64,000 nt of DNA from Lottiidibacillus patelloidae (GTDB lineage Bacteria > Bacillota > Bacilli > Bacillales > SA5d-4): positions 62,001-126,000 of the forward strand of contig NZ_NPIA01000002.1 in assembly GCF_002262935.1 (NCBI RefSeq). Direction: 5' to 3'. Below the pieces are notes generated by a model. The model worked only from the letters and a program-made list of their open reading frames with translations, was not told the origin of the DNA and ran no database searches. Shown here piece after piece: positions 28,876 to 37,313 of the stretch; the stretch's first letter is position 1; each line of letters starts with the position of its first letter. Both the position numbers and the translations under genes were made by a program.

Positions 28876-29046
28876 ATGGTAAGGAATACGTTAAAGAAAG
28901 ATGATGAAATGATCATTCATGCTCCAAAAATGGATTCTTCTATGGAAGAAGCACAAACAAAATTTTATGAGTTGATAAATAATTGTTTTTTATTCGCCGG
29001 TGTCAGTTGTTCAATAATAGTGGTACTTACCTTTTTATTTAAATAA
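28876..29046 (+). CDS. Small tail-anchored membrane protein, unknown
   Basis: A 56-residue protein: ATG at 28876 after AGAGGGGG, stop TAA at 29044-29046, and a terminator directly downstream. The N-terminal 35 residues are hydrophilic (MVRNTLKKDDEMIIHAPKMD) and the C-terminal 20 (CFLFAGVSCSIIVVLTFLF) form one membrane helix with two Cys. No family recognised. Confidence 0.6.
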   Translation: MVRNTLKKDDEMIIHAPKMDSSMEEAQTKFYELINNCFLFAGVSCSIIVVLTFLFK

Positions 29047-29056
29047 ATATATACAT

Positions 29057-29090
29057 AAAAAAACTGTTGGCAGATGCCAACAGTTTTTTT
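29057..29090. terminator. Bidirectional terminator
   Basis: A-tract, CTGTTGGCA, two-base loop, TGCCAACAG and T-tract between convergent genes ending at 29046 (+) and 29108 (minus). Confidence 0.85.
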
Positions 29091-29107
29091 GATTGAGCTG
29101 TTTTTAA

Positions 29108-30496
29108 TTAAAATTCAATTCCAAATGCACCTAAGATTGCAGATAATAATCCAGTTGCATTTAAAATGATGATTGCGATTGATACAGGAGCTACGTAACG
29201 TAATAAGAAGATCCATAATGAAGCAAGGAATCCTTCTTTCATGTCTGATTCTGCAAGAGCATCTGCTTTCTTCCATCCCCAACCTACGAATAGTGCGATT
29301 ACTAAACCACCGATAGGAAGTAAGATATCAGATAGCATTGCTAGACCATCTAATACAGGTAAACCAAATAAGAAGCTCTTACCACTTAACGGTCCACCTT
29401 GGCTTAACGCTGAAGGAACACCAATTAAGTAAATAACTACACCTAAAATAATTGTTGCCTTTTTACGAGACCACTCATACTTTCTCATGAAGAATGCTAC
29501 TGCTACTTCTAATAATGAGATTGCAGAAGATAATGCAGCTGCTGCAACTAATAGGAAGAATAATAGTCCAACAACAATACCAAATCCACCAATTTTAGCG
29601 AAGATTTCAGGTAATACGATGAAAATTAATCCCGGTCCAGCATCTGGAGCTAATCCGAATGCGAAGATTGCTGGGAAAATCATAATACCAGCTACGATTG
29701 CAAAACCAGTATCTAAAGATGCAACACTAACCGTTGCACTTGGTAATTTTTCTTTCTTAGAAAGGTAACTACCGTAAGTGATTAAAGCACCCATACCTAA
29801 TGAAAGTGAGAAGAATGCTTGACCTAGTGCTGCCAAGTATACTTTTGGATCAGCAAATGCAGACCAGTCTGGACTAAAGATAAAGCTTAAACCTTCTTTA
29901 GCTCCACCTAAAGTTAAGCTGTATACAGCTAATAAAACAATTAAAACACCTAATGCAGGCATTAAGATTAAGTTTGCTTTTTCTATACCTTTTTTAATTC
30001 CAACTACTACAACACCGACAGTCATTACCATGAATAATAAGTGCCAGAATAAAGGCCAGTATGTTCCACTGATGAATTCTCCGAAATATCCTCCGAATCC
30101 AGATTCAGGAGTAGACCATAAACCACCAGTAATGTATGACCAAACATACTTTAATACCCAACCAGCGATAACAGAATAGAATGATAAAATGATAAATGCT
30201 GCAATTACTCCTAAAAACCCACCAATTTCCCATGGTTTATTTGGAGCTAACTTTTGGAATGAGCCAACTGCATCACTTTGTGCACGACGTCCAATTGTGA
30301 ACTCGGCTAAGATAATCGGAACACCAATTAAGAATACACACGCTAAGTAAATTAAAATAAATGCTGCTCCACCGTTTTCACCTGTAACATAAGCAAATTT
30401 CCAGATGTTTCCTAACCCTACAGCAGAACCCATTGCTGCAAGGATAAATCCTAGACGTGAATTCCATTGCTCACGACTTTGTGTTGATTTGTCCAT
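29108..30496 (-). CDS. Sodium-dependent transporter, NSS (SNF) family
   Basis: 462 residues, about 11-12 transmembrane helices. The first helix carries the family signature GSAVGLGNIWKFAYVTGENGG, which forms the Na+ and substrate sites, followed by PIILAEFTIGRRAQ. Bacterial members (LeuT/MhsT type) import amino acids with Na+, which suits an alkaliphile, but the substrate cannot be read from sequence. Monocistronic, divergent from the DUF3050 gene. Confidence 0.9.
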   Translation of the reverse strand: MDKSTQSREQWNSRLGFILAAMGSAVGLGNIWKFAYVTGENGGAAFILIYLACVFLIGVPIILAEFTIGRRAQSDAVGSFQKLAPNKPWEIGGFLGVIAAFIILSFYSVIAGWVLKYVWSYITGGLWSTPESGFGGYFGEFISGTYWPLFWHLLFMVMTVGVVVVGIKKGIEKANLILMPALGVLIVLLAVYSLTLGGAKEGLSFIFSPDWSAFADPKVYLAALGQAFFSLSLGMGALITYGSYLSKKEKLPSATVSVASLDTGFAIVAGIMIFPAIFAFGLAPDAGPGLIFIVLPEIFAKIGGFGIVVGLLFFLLVAAAALSSAISLLEVAVAFFMRKYEWSRKKATIILGVVIYLIGVPSALSQGGPLSGKSFLFGLPVLDGLAMLSDILLPIGGLVIALFVGWGWKKADALAESDMKEGFLASLWIFLLRYVAPVSIAIIILNATGLLSAILGAFGIEF

Positions 30497-30696
30497 GTTA
30501 TTTCCCCCTTAAACTTTTAGTACCTGGTATTAATTAATAATTACACTAACACTATATCACATATTTATAGAAAATAGGACAACTTTTTAGAAAATTTTAA
30601 ATCTTTTGCCTATTTGTAAAAAATTGGATTTTTATTAGTGTTCTTGGTACTCTATAAAATGGACAACCATGAAAATTACAGGAGGTTTTTAAAAAT

Positions 30697-31458
30697 ATGA
30701 GTCAATTGAATTTTAATAAAATATCTGAAGTTAGAGAGAAACTTTTGCATCATCCTATTTATAAGGAAATGAACGACTCTAATAAAATAAAAACGCTCAT
30801 GAGTCATCACGTATTTGCTGTTTGGGATTTTATGAGCTTACTAAAACGATTACAACAAGACTTAACTTGTGTAACAGTCCCTTGGACCCCTGCAAAAAAT
30901 GCTCAATATGGAAGGTTCATTAATGAGATTGTGATTGAAGAAGAAACAGATAGTGATGGTGAAGGCGGCTATATAAGTCATTTTGAATTGTACTTAAAAG
31001 CGATGGATGAAGTTAATGCTGATACTACTCCTATTACTACCTTTATTACGCGCATTAAAGCTGGTGAGCAAGTTAGCGACGCATTAAATAACCTAAGTTT
31101 GCCAGCTTCTGTGAAGAACTTTGTGAATTTCAGTATATCGATTGCGATGAACGGGAAACCCCACGAAGTTGCAGCTGCATTCTTTTTTGGTCGTGAGGAC
31201 TTAATTCCTGATATGTTCCAATTATTGTTAGACGAATTAAAATCACGCGGTGAAAATGCAAAGTGGATGCAATATTACTTAAGTCATCATATCGAATTAG
31301 ATGGGGATGATCACGGCCCATTAGCAGAGAAGTTACTTTATTCATTATGTGAAGATGACCCTGAAAAATTAAAAGAAGCAGAAGAAATAGCAATAGGCGC
31401 ACTCCAATCTCGCATTGAATTATGGGATGGGGTAATTGAACAATTAAATAATAATTAG
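30697..31458 (+). CDS. DUF3050 family protein (haem-oxygenase-like fold)
   Basis: 253-residue soluble protein of the DUF3050 family. Conserved features visible: SHHVFAVWDFMSLLKRLQ near the N-terminus, EIVIEEETD and SHFELYLKAM in the middle, and YYLSHHIELDGDDHG in the C-terminal third. The His/Glu/Asp pattern matches haem-oxygenase-like diiron proteins, but the reaction is unknown. AGGAGG precedes the ATG. Monocistronic, with its own terminator. Confidence 0.8.
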   Translation: MSQLNFNKISEVREKLLHHPIYKEMNDSNKIKTLMSHHVFAVWDFMSLLKRLQQDLTCVTVPWTPAKNAQYGRFINEIVIEEETDSDGEGGYISHFELYLKAMDEVNADTTPITTFITRIKAGEQVSDALNNLSLPASVKNFVNFSISIAMNGKPHEVAAAFFFGREDLIPDMFQLLLDELKSRGENAKWMQYYLSHHIELDGDDHGPLAEKLLYSLCEDDPEKLKEAEEIAIGALQSRIELWDGVIEQLNNN

Positions 31459-31466
31459 ATGAAGCA

Positions 31467-31505
31467 AAAAAAGGCTAAAGATACAACCTATCTTTGGCCT
31501 TTTCT
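31467..31505 (+). terminator. Terminator of the DUF3050 gene
   Basis: AAAGGCTAAAGATA pairs with TATCTTTGGCCTTTT (one bulge), followed by C/T-rich sequence. Confidence 0.75.
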
Positions 31506-31595
31506 TTAACGTTTATATCCTTGCGAAACTATATTATTCTATATCGTTTTATTTTATTTAATTTTGCCAATAATAACTAGTGGAGGTGAATTAAA

Positions 31596-32060
31596 TTGAT
31601 AGAAAGCTATAGATCTTCATATAGGGACGCAATTATTTTATCTAGTTTATTTATAACTCTCGGTGGTTGTATTGTATTTTCCTTATATTTAGCAAACATT
31701 ACACTAGTAGCAATAATACTTCTCCTTTTTATTACTTATCAATGTGTAAATTTTTTTAAGACAACTTATGATTACAACAATAGTCTCGAAGAAAAGAAAG
31801 ATTTGTTTATTGTTTCAGACGTCTTAAATACTATGCAAAAACATTGGTTCTTAATAAAGATGGAAGAAGAGTTAATGAAGACGAAAAAACCAATTTTTTG
31901 GGACCAGGAAAATGCATCAAAAGTGTATGTTTACTTTAGAGATAAAATAAATAATAACGAATCATTAACTGAAGATGAACAGTATGTTTTAAATCTTTTT
32001 TTAATTGATTATTTAGATCTTGATCAAATCGCAAGAAATTGGATTATAATCCCAGATTAA
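31596..32060 (+). CDS. Two-helix membrane protein, unknown
   Basis: 154 residues: two adjacent transmembrane helices (about 15-33 and 37-55), then a soluble acidic/basic helical domain (about 60-154, MEEELMKTKKPIFWDQENAS, NESLTEDEQYVLNLF). GGAGGTG lies upstream of a start here taken as the TTG at 31596. Monocistronic between two terminators. No family recognised. Confidence 0.65.
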   Translation: MIESYRSSYRDAIILSSLFITLGGCIVFSLYLANITLVAIILLLFITYQCVNFFKTTYDYNNSLEEKKDLFIVSDVLNTMQKHWFLIKMEEELMKTKKPIFWDQENASKVYVYFRDKINNNESLTEDEQYVLNLFLIDYLDLDQIARNWIIIPD

Positions 32061-32062
32061 GA

Positions 32063-32103
32063 AAAAGCCACTGAACAAGATATACTCTGTTCAATGGCTT
32101 TTA
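32063..32103. terminator. Bidirectional terminator between + strand gene and spo0A
   Basis: AAAAGCCA-TGAACA pairs with TGTTCA-TGGCTTTT around a loop AGATATACTC; A- and T-tracts flank it. Confidence 0.82.
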
Positions 32104-32135
32104 TTTTTCTTTTAAAATTTTTAATTCTTACTTTC

Positions 32136-32924
32136 TTATGAAGCCCGATGTTCAAGGCGAAGTTTATCGGCAACCATTGCGATGAATTCACTGTTTGTTG
32201 GTTTCGCTTTAGACATACTTACAGTGTAGCCAAAGAGACTTGAAATAGAATCTATATTTCCTCGTGACCAAGCAACTTCAATTGCATGACGAATTGCTCT
32301 TTCGACACGGGAAGCTGTCGTGTTAAATTTCTTAGCTATATCAGGATATAACACTTTTGTGATCGAACCAAGTAACTCAATATCATTGTATACCATTGAA
32401 ATTGCTTCACGTAAATACATATAACCTTTAATGTGAGCAGGTACCCCAATTTCATGGATAATTGAAGTGATATTTGCACTTAAATCCATCTTTTTTGGTT
32501 TTGCTTGATATTGCATTCCATTACCGTTTGACTTTAACATGGATGGCGCACCACCAGCAACTTGACGAATTTGGCTAGCTAAACTTTCCATATCAAATGG
32601 CTTTAATACAAAGTAAGAAGCACCTAGATCAACTGCTTTTTTTGTTACATCTTCTTGACCAAAAGCTGTAAGCATAATTACGTTTGGCTGTTTTCTATCC
32701 TGTTTTCTTACATGTTCAAGTACTGCCAGTCCATCTAAATGAGGCATAATTATATCTAATAATAAAACATCTGGCTCGTAGTCATCTAATAATGATAAAC
32801 ATTCTTTCCCATTATGCGCGACACCTAAAATTTCAATATCATCTTGACTAGATAAATATTCCTCGAGTAAATGTACCAATTCCCGATTATCATCAGCTAA
32901 ACATACTTTGATTTTATTCACCAT
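32136..32924 (-). CDS. spo0A: Sporulation master regulator Spo0A
   Basis: 262 residues. N-terminal receiver domain (about 5-120): acidic pocket D11/D12, phospho-acceptor D57 in [12 protein letters not shown], and the conserved Thr/Lys. The C-terminal DNA-binding effector domain (about 150-262) contains the recognition region [20 protein letters not shown]. Phosphorylated by the phosphorelay, it binds 0A boxes to start sporulation. ATG follows GGGGGA. Upstream DNA contains perfect 0A boxes and a sigma-H-like promoter. Confidence 0.97.
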   Translation of the reverse strand: MVNKIKVCLADDNRELVHLLEEYLSSQDDIEILGVAHNGKECLSLLDDYEPDVLLLDIIMPHLDGLAVLEHVRKQDRKQPNVIMLTAFGQEDVTKKAVDLGASYFVLKPFDMESLASQIRQVAGGAPSMLKSNGNGMQYQAKPKKMDLSANITSIIHEIGVPAHIKGYMYLREAISMVYNDIELLGSITKVLYPDIAKKFNTTASRVERAIRHAIEVAWSRGNIDSISSLFGYTVSMSKAKPTNSEFIAMVADKLRLEHRAS

Positions 32925-32957
32925 AAATCCCCCTAAAATATTTTCTTTATAGATAAT

Positions 32958-32964
32958 TTCGACA
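32958..32964 (-). promoter_or_regulatory. 0A box in the spo0A leader
   Basis: TGTCGAA on the minus strand, an exact 0A box, about 34 bases upstream of the spo0A start. Confidence 0.7.
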
Positions 32965-33036
32965 ACATCATTTCAATTCCTTTTAATTTTTAAAATAAAT
33001 CCTTAAAAAAATAACATTTTCTTTAATTTACTAATG

Positions 33037-33065
33037 GATACTCTTAAATTCGACCACATTCCTCT
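33037..33065 (-). promoter_or_regulatory. Putative sigma-H promoter of spo0A
   Basis: Minus strand AGAGGAATG, a 12-base spacer and AGAGTAT, close to the sigma-H consensus RnAGGAwWW-N12-RnnGAAT (one mismatch in the -10). The spacer contains a degenerate 0A box (TGGTCGAA), as expected of the sporulation-specific promoter. Confidence 0.55.
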
Positions 33066-33080
33066 TTTTTCAATCCTGTT

Positions 33081-33087
33081 TGTCGAA
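33081..33087 (+). promoter_or_regulatory. 0A box upstream of the spo0A promoter
   Basis: TGTCGAA on the + strand, exact 0A box, about 15 bp upstream of the putative sigma-H -35; consistent with autoregulation. Confidence 0.65.
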
Positions 33088-33140
33088 TAATCTTTGTTAC
33101 TTTTATTGTATTACGGATAAGGCGTTTACACAACAAATAA

Positions 33141-33179
33141 AAAAACGAAAAATGAGCGTTAACTCACTTTTCGTTTTTT
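33141..33179 (-). terminator. Terminator of spoIVB
   Basis: AAAAACGAAAAATGAG / CTCACTTTTCGTTTTT stem with loop CGTTAA. The hairpin overlaps the last codons of spoIVB. Confidence 0.82.
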
Positions 33180-34463
33180 GTCATTTTCTTTTTCATAGAT
33201 GTTAATTCCTGCTTCATGTAACATCCATTCAATATGACAACCATACCCTGATGTTGGATCATTTACAAATACATGTGTCACAGCTCCAATAATCTTCCCA
33301 TTTTGGATAATTGGGCTCCCGCTCATCCCTTGCACAATTCCACCAGTCTTATCTAATAGTTCTTTATCAGTAATTTTTATTATCATTCCTTTAGTTGCAG
33401 GGAATTTTTGAGGTGTCGATGTAATCACTTCGATGTCGTACTCTTGTACTTTATCACCTTTAACAACCGTTAAAATTTTAGCTGGACCTTGTTCCACTTC
33501 ATGCGAGAGTGCAATCGGTAATGGCTCATCCATAATTTTATTTTCAATATGGTCTTGTAATTCTCCATAAATTCCAAAAGGACTATTTTTCGTTATTGTT
33601 CCAAGTTGGTCACGATCGCTAAAGAAACGTGCAATTTTTTCACCTGGATTTCCATTACTCCCTTTATCAATGGAAGTAACTTCAGAACGGACAATTTGTC
33701 CATCATGGACAACGATTGGTTTTTTCGTATCCATATCTGATATTACATGTCCTAATGCGCCATATTTCTTCGATTCCGGGTGGTAAAAAGTTAATGTACC
33801 AATTCCAGCTGCCGAATCTCTAATATATAACCCAAGGCGATAGGATTGATCGTTCTTGTCTTTTAACGGTAATAACTCTGTTGTAAACTTATCATTGTCT
33901 CTTAAAACTTTAATTTGAAGAGGTTTTTCACGAATTCCTGCTTCTTGGACGTAATCAGATAAATCTTTCATTTCCTCAATTTTGTCACCATTAATTTCAA
34001 TGATGATATCTCCAACTTTAATATTGGCAAGTTCTCCAGGAGATTTTTTCCCTTTTTCTGTATCAACTAAATGATGTCCGACTACTAAGACTCCAACCGA
34101 ATTTAGCTTTACCCCAATGGATTGGCCACCTGGAATTACTTTCATATCGGGCAGAACTTTTACGCCAACTTTTTTCACTGGAAAATCTGCGATTTCAAGT
34201 AGCATGTTTGAGTCGCCTGTTTCGTTACCCTGTACTATAAAATCATTTGCATTTCTTGATAATGTCATGATTTCCTCATTGGTATTCGAATCGCTGTTCG
34301 CAAAGACTGGTAATGATGTTTGAAACCCTGTGTTTTGTCCCTGTAAGAGTATTAACTGAGTAGGTAACGCCAAATATTCATGAACCGGTTTAGCAAAGCC
34401 TAAGCCAATTAAGAATACAAGGAGGAATGCACCTATGCTTCTTCTCACAATTTCCATGTTCAA
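33159..34463 (-). CDS. spoIVB: SpoIVB peptidase (sigma-K checkpoint signal)
   Basis: About 434 residues: N-terminal membrane anchor, PDZ domain (about 120-200, [25 protein letters not shown]) and S55 serine peptidase domain with nucleophile motif [12 protein letters not shown] near the C-terminus. It is secreted from the forespore and cleaves SpoIVFA to release sigma-K activation in the mother cell. I take the TTG at 34463, 9 bases after GAGGAG, as start; the longer in-frame ATG has no clear ribosome binding site. Lies between recN and spo0A as in B. subtilis. Confidence 0.93.
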   Translation of the reverse strand: MNMEIVRRSIGAFLLVFLIGLGFAKPVHEYLALPTQLILLQGQNTGFQTSLPVFANSDSNTNEEIMTLSRNANDFIVQGNETGDSNMLLEIADFPVKKVGVKVLPDMKVIPGGQSIGVKLNSVGVLVVGHHLVDTEKGKKSPGELANIKVGDIIIEINGDKIEEMKDLSDYVQEAGIREKPLQIKVLRDNDKFTTELLPLKDKNDQSYRLGLYIRDSAAGIGTLTFYHPESKKYGALGHVISDMDTKKPIVVHDGQIVRSEVTSIDKGSNGNPGEKIARFFSDRDQLGTITKNSPFGIYGELQDHIENKIMDEPLPIALSHEVEQGPAKILTVVKGDKVQEYDIEVITSTPQKFPATKGMIIKITDKELLDKTGGIVQGMSGSPIIQNGKIIGAVTHVFVNDPTSGYGCHIEWMLHEAGINIYEKENDKKRKVS

Positions 34464-34561
34464 ACTATTCACTCTCCTCGCTTCCAACCCACACGCTTGC
34501 TTTTAATGGCTTGTAATAATAATTTCTCCTTACTGGTCTGTATTTATAACCGATATTAAGG

Positions 34562-34591
34562 AAAAAAGCTATCCTTAATTGGATAGCTTTT
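34562..34591 (-). terminator. Terminator of recN
   Basis: AAAAGCTATCC/GGATAGCTTTT, 11-bp stem with loop TTAATT, directly after the recN stop. Confidence 0.82.
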
Positions 34592-36297
34592 CATGAACTG
34601 GCTTTTAATTTATTTGCCAATTGTAATAATTCACGCGCATGTTCTTTCGTAAGTTGGGTTACTTCTACTCCAGATATCATACGACCGATTTCTTTAATTT
34701 TTTCTTCTTCATTTAACGATGTGATTTTTGTATATGTTCTATCTTCTTTTTCATGTTTCGAAATATAAAGATGTGTATCTGACATTGCTGCTACTTGCGG
34801 AAGATGTGTTATACACAATACTTGTGACCCACTCGATAATTTACTTATCTTTTCGGCAATTGCTTGAGCTACTCTTCCGCTTACTCCAGTATCAACTTCA
34901 TCAAATATAATTGAAGTAAGTCCTTGATGTTGAGAGAATATTGTTTTTAACGCTAACATTATTCTTGAAATCTCCCCACCAGAAGCTACTTTCGCCAATG
35001 GTTTTACAGGTTCACCAGGGTTTGTTGAAATTAAAAACTCAATCTTATCAATTCCATTTTTCGCAAAGTGAACGGATTCAACCGTTTGCGACTCATTATT
35101 GTCGAATGCTATTTCTATTATAGCTTTGTCCATATGAAGATCTTTTAGTTCTTTCATTATTGCATTTTTAAGCTGGTCAGCAACTTGCTGCCTTAGTTTT
35201 GATAATTTCTTACCACTTGCAAAAAGTTTATTTGTTACTGTAGATAATTCTTTTTGCAATTGAATTAAATGTTCTTCATGATTTGTTAATGTATCTAATT
35301 CTTCTTTTATCGAGTCACAATATTGAAGAATTTCTTGAACATCTTTTCCATACTTTCTTTTTAAGACATAAATCTCATTTAAACGTGCTTCTATTTCATT
35401 TAAACGACTTTCATCGTATTCTAATGTGTCATAATAGTCACGTATTGAATATGTTGTTTCTTGAATTTGATAAAAAGCACTTGAAACAATTTCCGAAAAA
35501 TCTTTTAGCTTTTCATCCATTTGAGATACATCCTCTAAATGTCTCATTGCAATTCCAATCGCATCTAAACCTTGACCATCAGATGTAAGCGCATCGTAAC
35601 TAACTTGCAATGCTGTATGAAGCTTTTCAAAGTTAAGAAGCTTTTGCTTTTCTTCCATTAATTGTTCATCTTCATTCGGCATTAAGTTAGCTTTTTCAAT
35701 TTCATTAATTTGAAATTGCAATAAATCGACTCTTTGTGCCATTTGTTGGTCATCATGAGTAAGTTGCTTAAGTTTTTCATTTATATTTTTGTAATCCGAA
35801 TAAATATGACGATATGAGCTTAATTCTGTTGAGACATTATTTGAACCATATTGGTCAAGTAATAAGATGTGATTTTCATCATTCATTAACATTTGATTTT
35901 CATGTTGTCCGTGCACATCAATTAGCATTGAACCAACTTGCTTTAATGCTGATATTGTAACCATTTTCCCGTTTACACGGCATACACTTTTTCCATTTGC
36001 TGAAATATCTCTACGTAAAATAACCATGTCATCTGTTATTTCAATGCCATATTCCTCAGCAACATCATGTATGTAATGGCCTTTATGAATGGTGAAAAGT
36101 CCTTCTAATTCCGCCCTCTCTTTGCCAAAGCGGACAAATTCAGAAGAGCCTCTACCACCTATTAATAAACCTATCGCATCAATAATAATTGATTTTCCTG
36201 CTCCAGTTTCACCTGTTAACACAGTAAGTCCACTTTCAAATGAAACTTGGAGAGAATCAATAATCGCAAAATTTTTAATGGATAATTCCGTTAACAT
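34591..36297 (-). CDS. recN: DNA repair protein RecN
   Basis: 568-residue SMC-like ATPase. N-terminal Walker A TGETGAGKSIIIDAIGLL, central coiled coils (about 165-370), C-terminal signature KVASGGEISRIMLALK and Walker B TSIIFDEVDTGVSG. It gathers and tethers DNA ends at double-strand breaks. Full length. In B. subtilis ahrC lies directly upstream; here yqxC is the next gene. Confidence 0.95.
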   Translation of the reverse strand: MLTELSIKNFAIIDSLQVSFESGLTVLTGETGAGKSIIIDAIGLLIGGRGSSEFVRFGKERAELEGLFTIHKGHYIHDVAEEYGIEITDDMVILRRDISANGKSVCRVNGKMVTISALKQVGSMLIDVHGQHENQMLMNDENHILLLDQYGSNNVSTELSSYRHIYSDYKNINEKLKQLTHDDQQMAQRVDLLQFQINEIEKANLMPNEDEQLMEEKQKLLNFEKLHTALQVSYDALTSDGQGLDAIGIAMRHLEDVSQMDEKLKDFSEIVSSAFYQIQETTYSIRDYYDTLEYDESRLNEIEARLNEIYVLKRKYGKDVQEILQYCDSIKEELDTLTNHEEHLIQLQKELSTVTNKLFASGKKLSKLRQQVADQLKNAIMKELKDLHMDKAIIEIAFDNNESQTVESVHFAKNGIDKIEFLISTNPGEPVKPLAKVASGGEISRIMLALKTIFSQHQGLTSIIFDEVDTGVSGRVAQAIAEKISKLSSGSQVLCITHLPQVAAMSDTHLYISKHEKEDRTYTKITSLNEEEKIKEIGRMISGVEVTQLTKEHARELLQLANKLKASS

Positions 36298-36480
36298 TTA
36301 TTAATCACACCTTGTAATTATTCTCTCTAAATGTACAATGAATTATTTTGACCTTGTAATAGTTACATTCCCTAATTTTAATTCTTTCACACATTAAGAA
36401 AAGCATTGTATGTAAATAATCTTATCTGATTTAGAATAGCTTGTACATTTTTTTCTTCCTAATGAAAAAGGACAACTAAT
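36298..36480. other. Intergenic gap where ahrC/argR is expected
   Basis: 183 bp between recN and yqxC. In B. subtilis and most relatives the 149-residue arginine repressor AhrC is encoded here. No open frame of that size fits, and no remnant with ArgR-like motifs was seen on either strand. The only feature is the yqxC terminator at its right edge. Confidence 0.75.
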
Positions 36481-36495
36481 TTAGTTATCCTTTTT
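36465..36495 (-). terminator. Terminator of the ispA-OLE-dxs-yqxC operon
   Basis: AAAAAGGA-AACTAA / TTAGTT-TCCTTTTT, one mismatch, overlapping the yqxC stop; it would isolate recN from the operon. Confidence 0.8.
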
Positions 36496-37308
36496 CTTAA
36501 GTGATTGATGTGCTGTTTCCACAATCTCTTTCACTTCTATTTGCATTAAATTTTTACCAAGATCGGCATTTGAGGCTTGTAAATGGAGTAAGAACTCAAT
36601 GTTTCCTTCACCACCAGTAATTGGTGAAAAACTTAAGTTCTTAACATCAAAGCCAATTTGCAATGCAAAAGCAATCATTTGCTCCAACACTTGCATGTGT
36701 ACTTTTTTATCTCGTACAATTCCTTTTTTCCCTACTTCATCTTTTCCTGCTTCGAATTGTGGCTTAACTAATGCGATTACATCCCCATTGTCTTTAATCA
36801 CTTTCTTCAAGACAGGTAAGATCAATCGAAGTGAAATGAAAGAAACATCAATTGTAGCAAACTCAGGTAGTCCTTTCGAAAAGGAATCTTCTTCAACATA
36901 TCGAAAATTCGTGCGTTCCATGACGACTACTCGCTGATCATTCCTAAGTTTCCAAGCAAGCTGATTATACCCAACATCAATGGCGTACATTGTTTTCGCA
37001 CCATTTTGCAAGGCACAATCTGTAAAACCTCCTGTAGATGAGCCGATGTCAACTCCAGTTTTTCCTTCAACCGAAAAATCAAAGGTTTGTAACGCTTTTT
37101 CTAGTTTAAATCCACCACGTCCAACATAAGGCATGACCAACCCTTTTATATGCAGTGGCGTATTTTCATCTATTTTTACACCTGGTTTGTCCATTCTTTC
37201 TTGGTCACTATAAACAATTCCCGCCATAATGGCGCGTTTCGCTTTTTCACGAGTCTCAATTAATCCACGTTCAACAAGCAACACATCGACTCTTTCTTTT
37301 TTACTCAT
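36481..37308 (-). CDS. yqxC: TlyA-family rRNA 2'-O-methyltransferase/hemolysin (YqxC)
   Basis: 275 residues: N-terminal S4 RNA-binding domain (about 4-65, RVDVLLVERGLIETREKAKRAI) and FtsJ-type methyltransferase (about 80-245), with SAM-binding GVDIGSSTGGFTDCALQ and catalytic region KPQFEAGKDEVGKKG. TlyA methylates rRNA in mycobacteria; in Bacillus the substrate is less certain. Four bases separate it from the dxs stop, so it is translationally linked to the isoprenoid operon. Confidence 0.9.
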   Translation of the reverse strand: MSKKERVDVLLVERGLIETREKAKRAIMAGIVYSDQERMDKPGVKIDENTPLHIKGLVMPYVGRGGFKLEKALQTFDFSVEGKTGVDIGSSTGGFTDCALQNGAKTMYAIDVGYNQLAWKLRNDQRVVVMERTNFRYVEEDSFSKGLPEFATIDVSFISLRLILPVLKKVIKDNGDVIALVKPQFEAGKDEVGKKGIVRDKKVHMQVLEQMIAFALQIGFDVKNLSFSPITGGEGNIEFLLHLQASNADLGKNLMQIEVKEIVETAHQSLKKKDN

Positions 37309-37313
37309 ACTTT

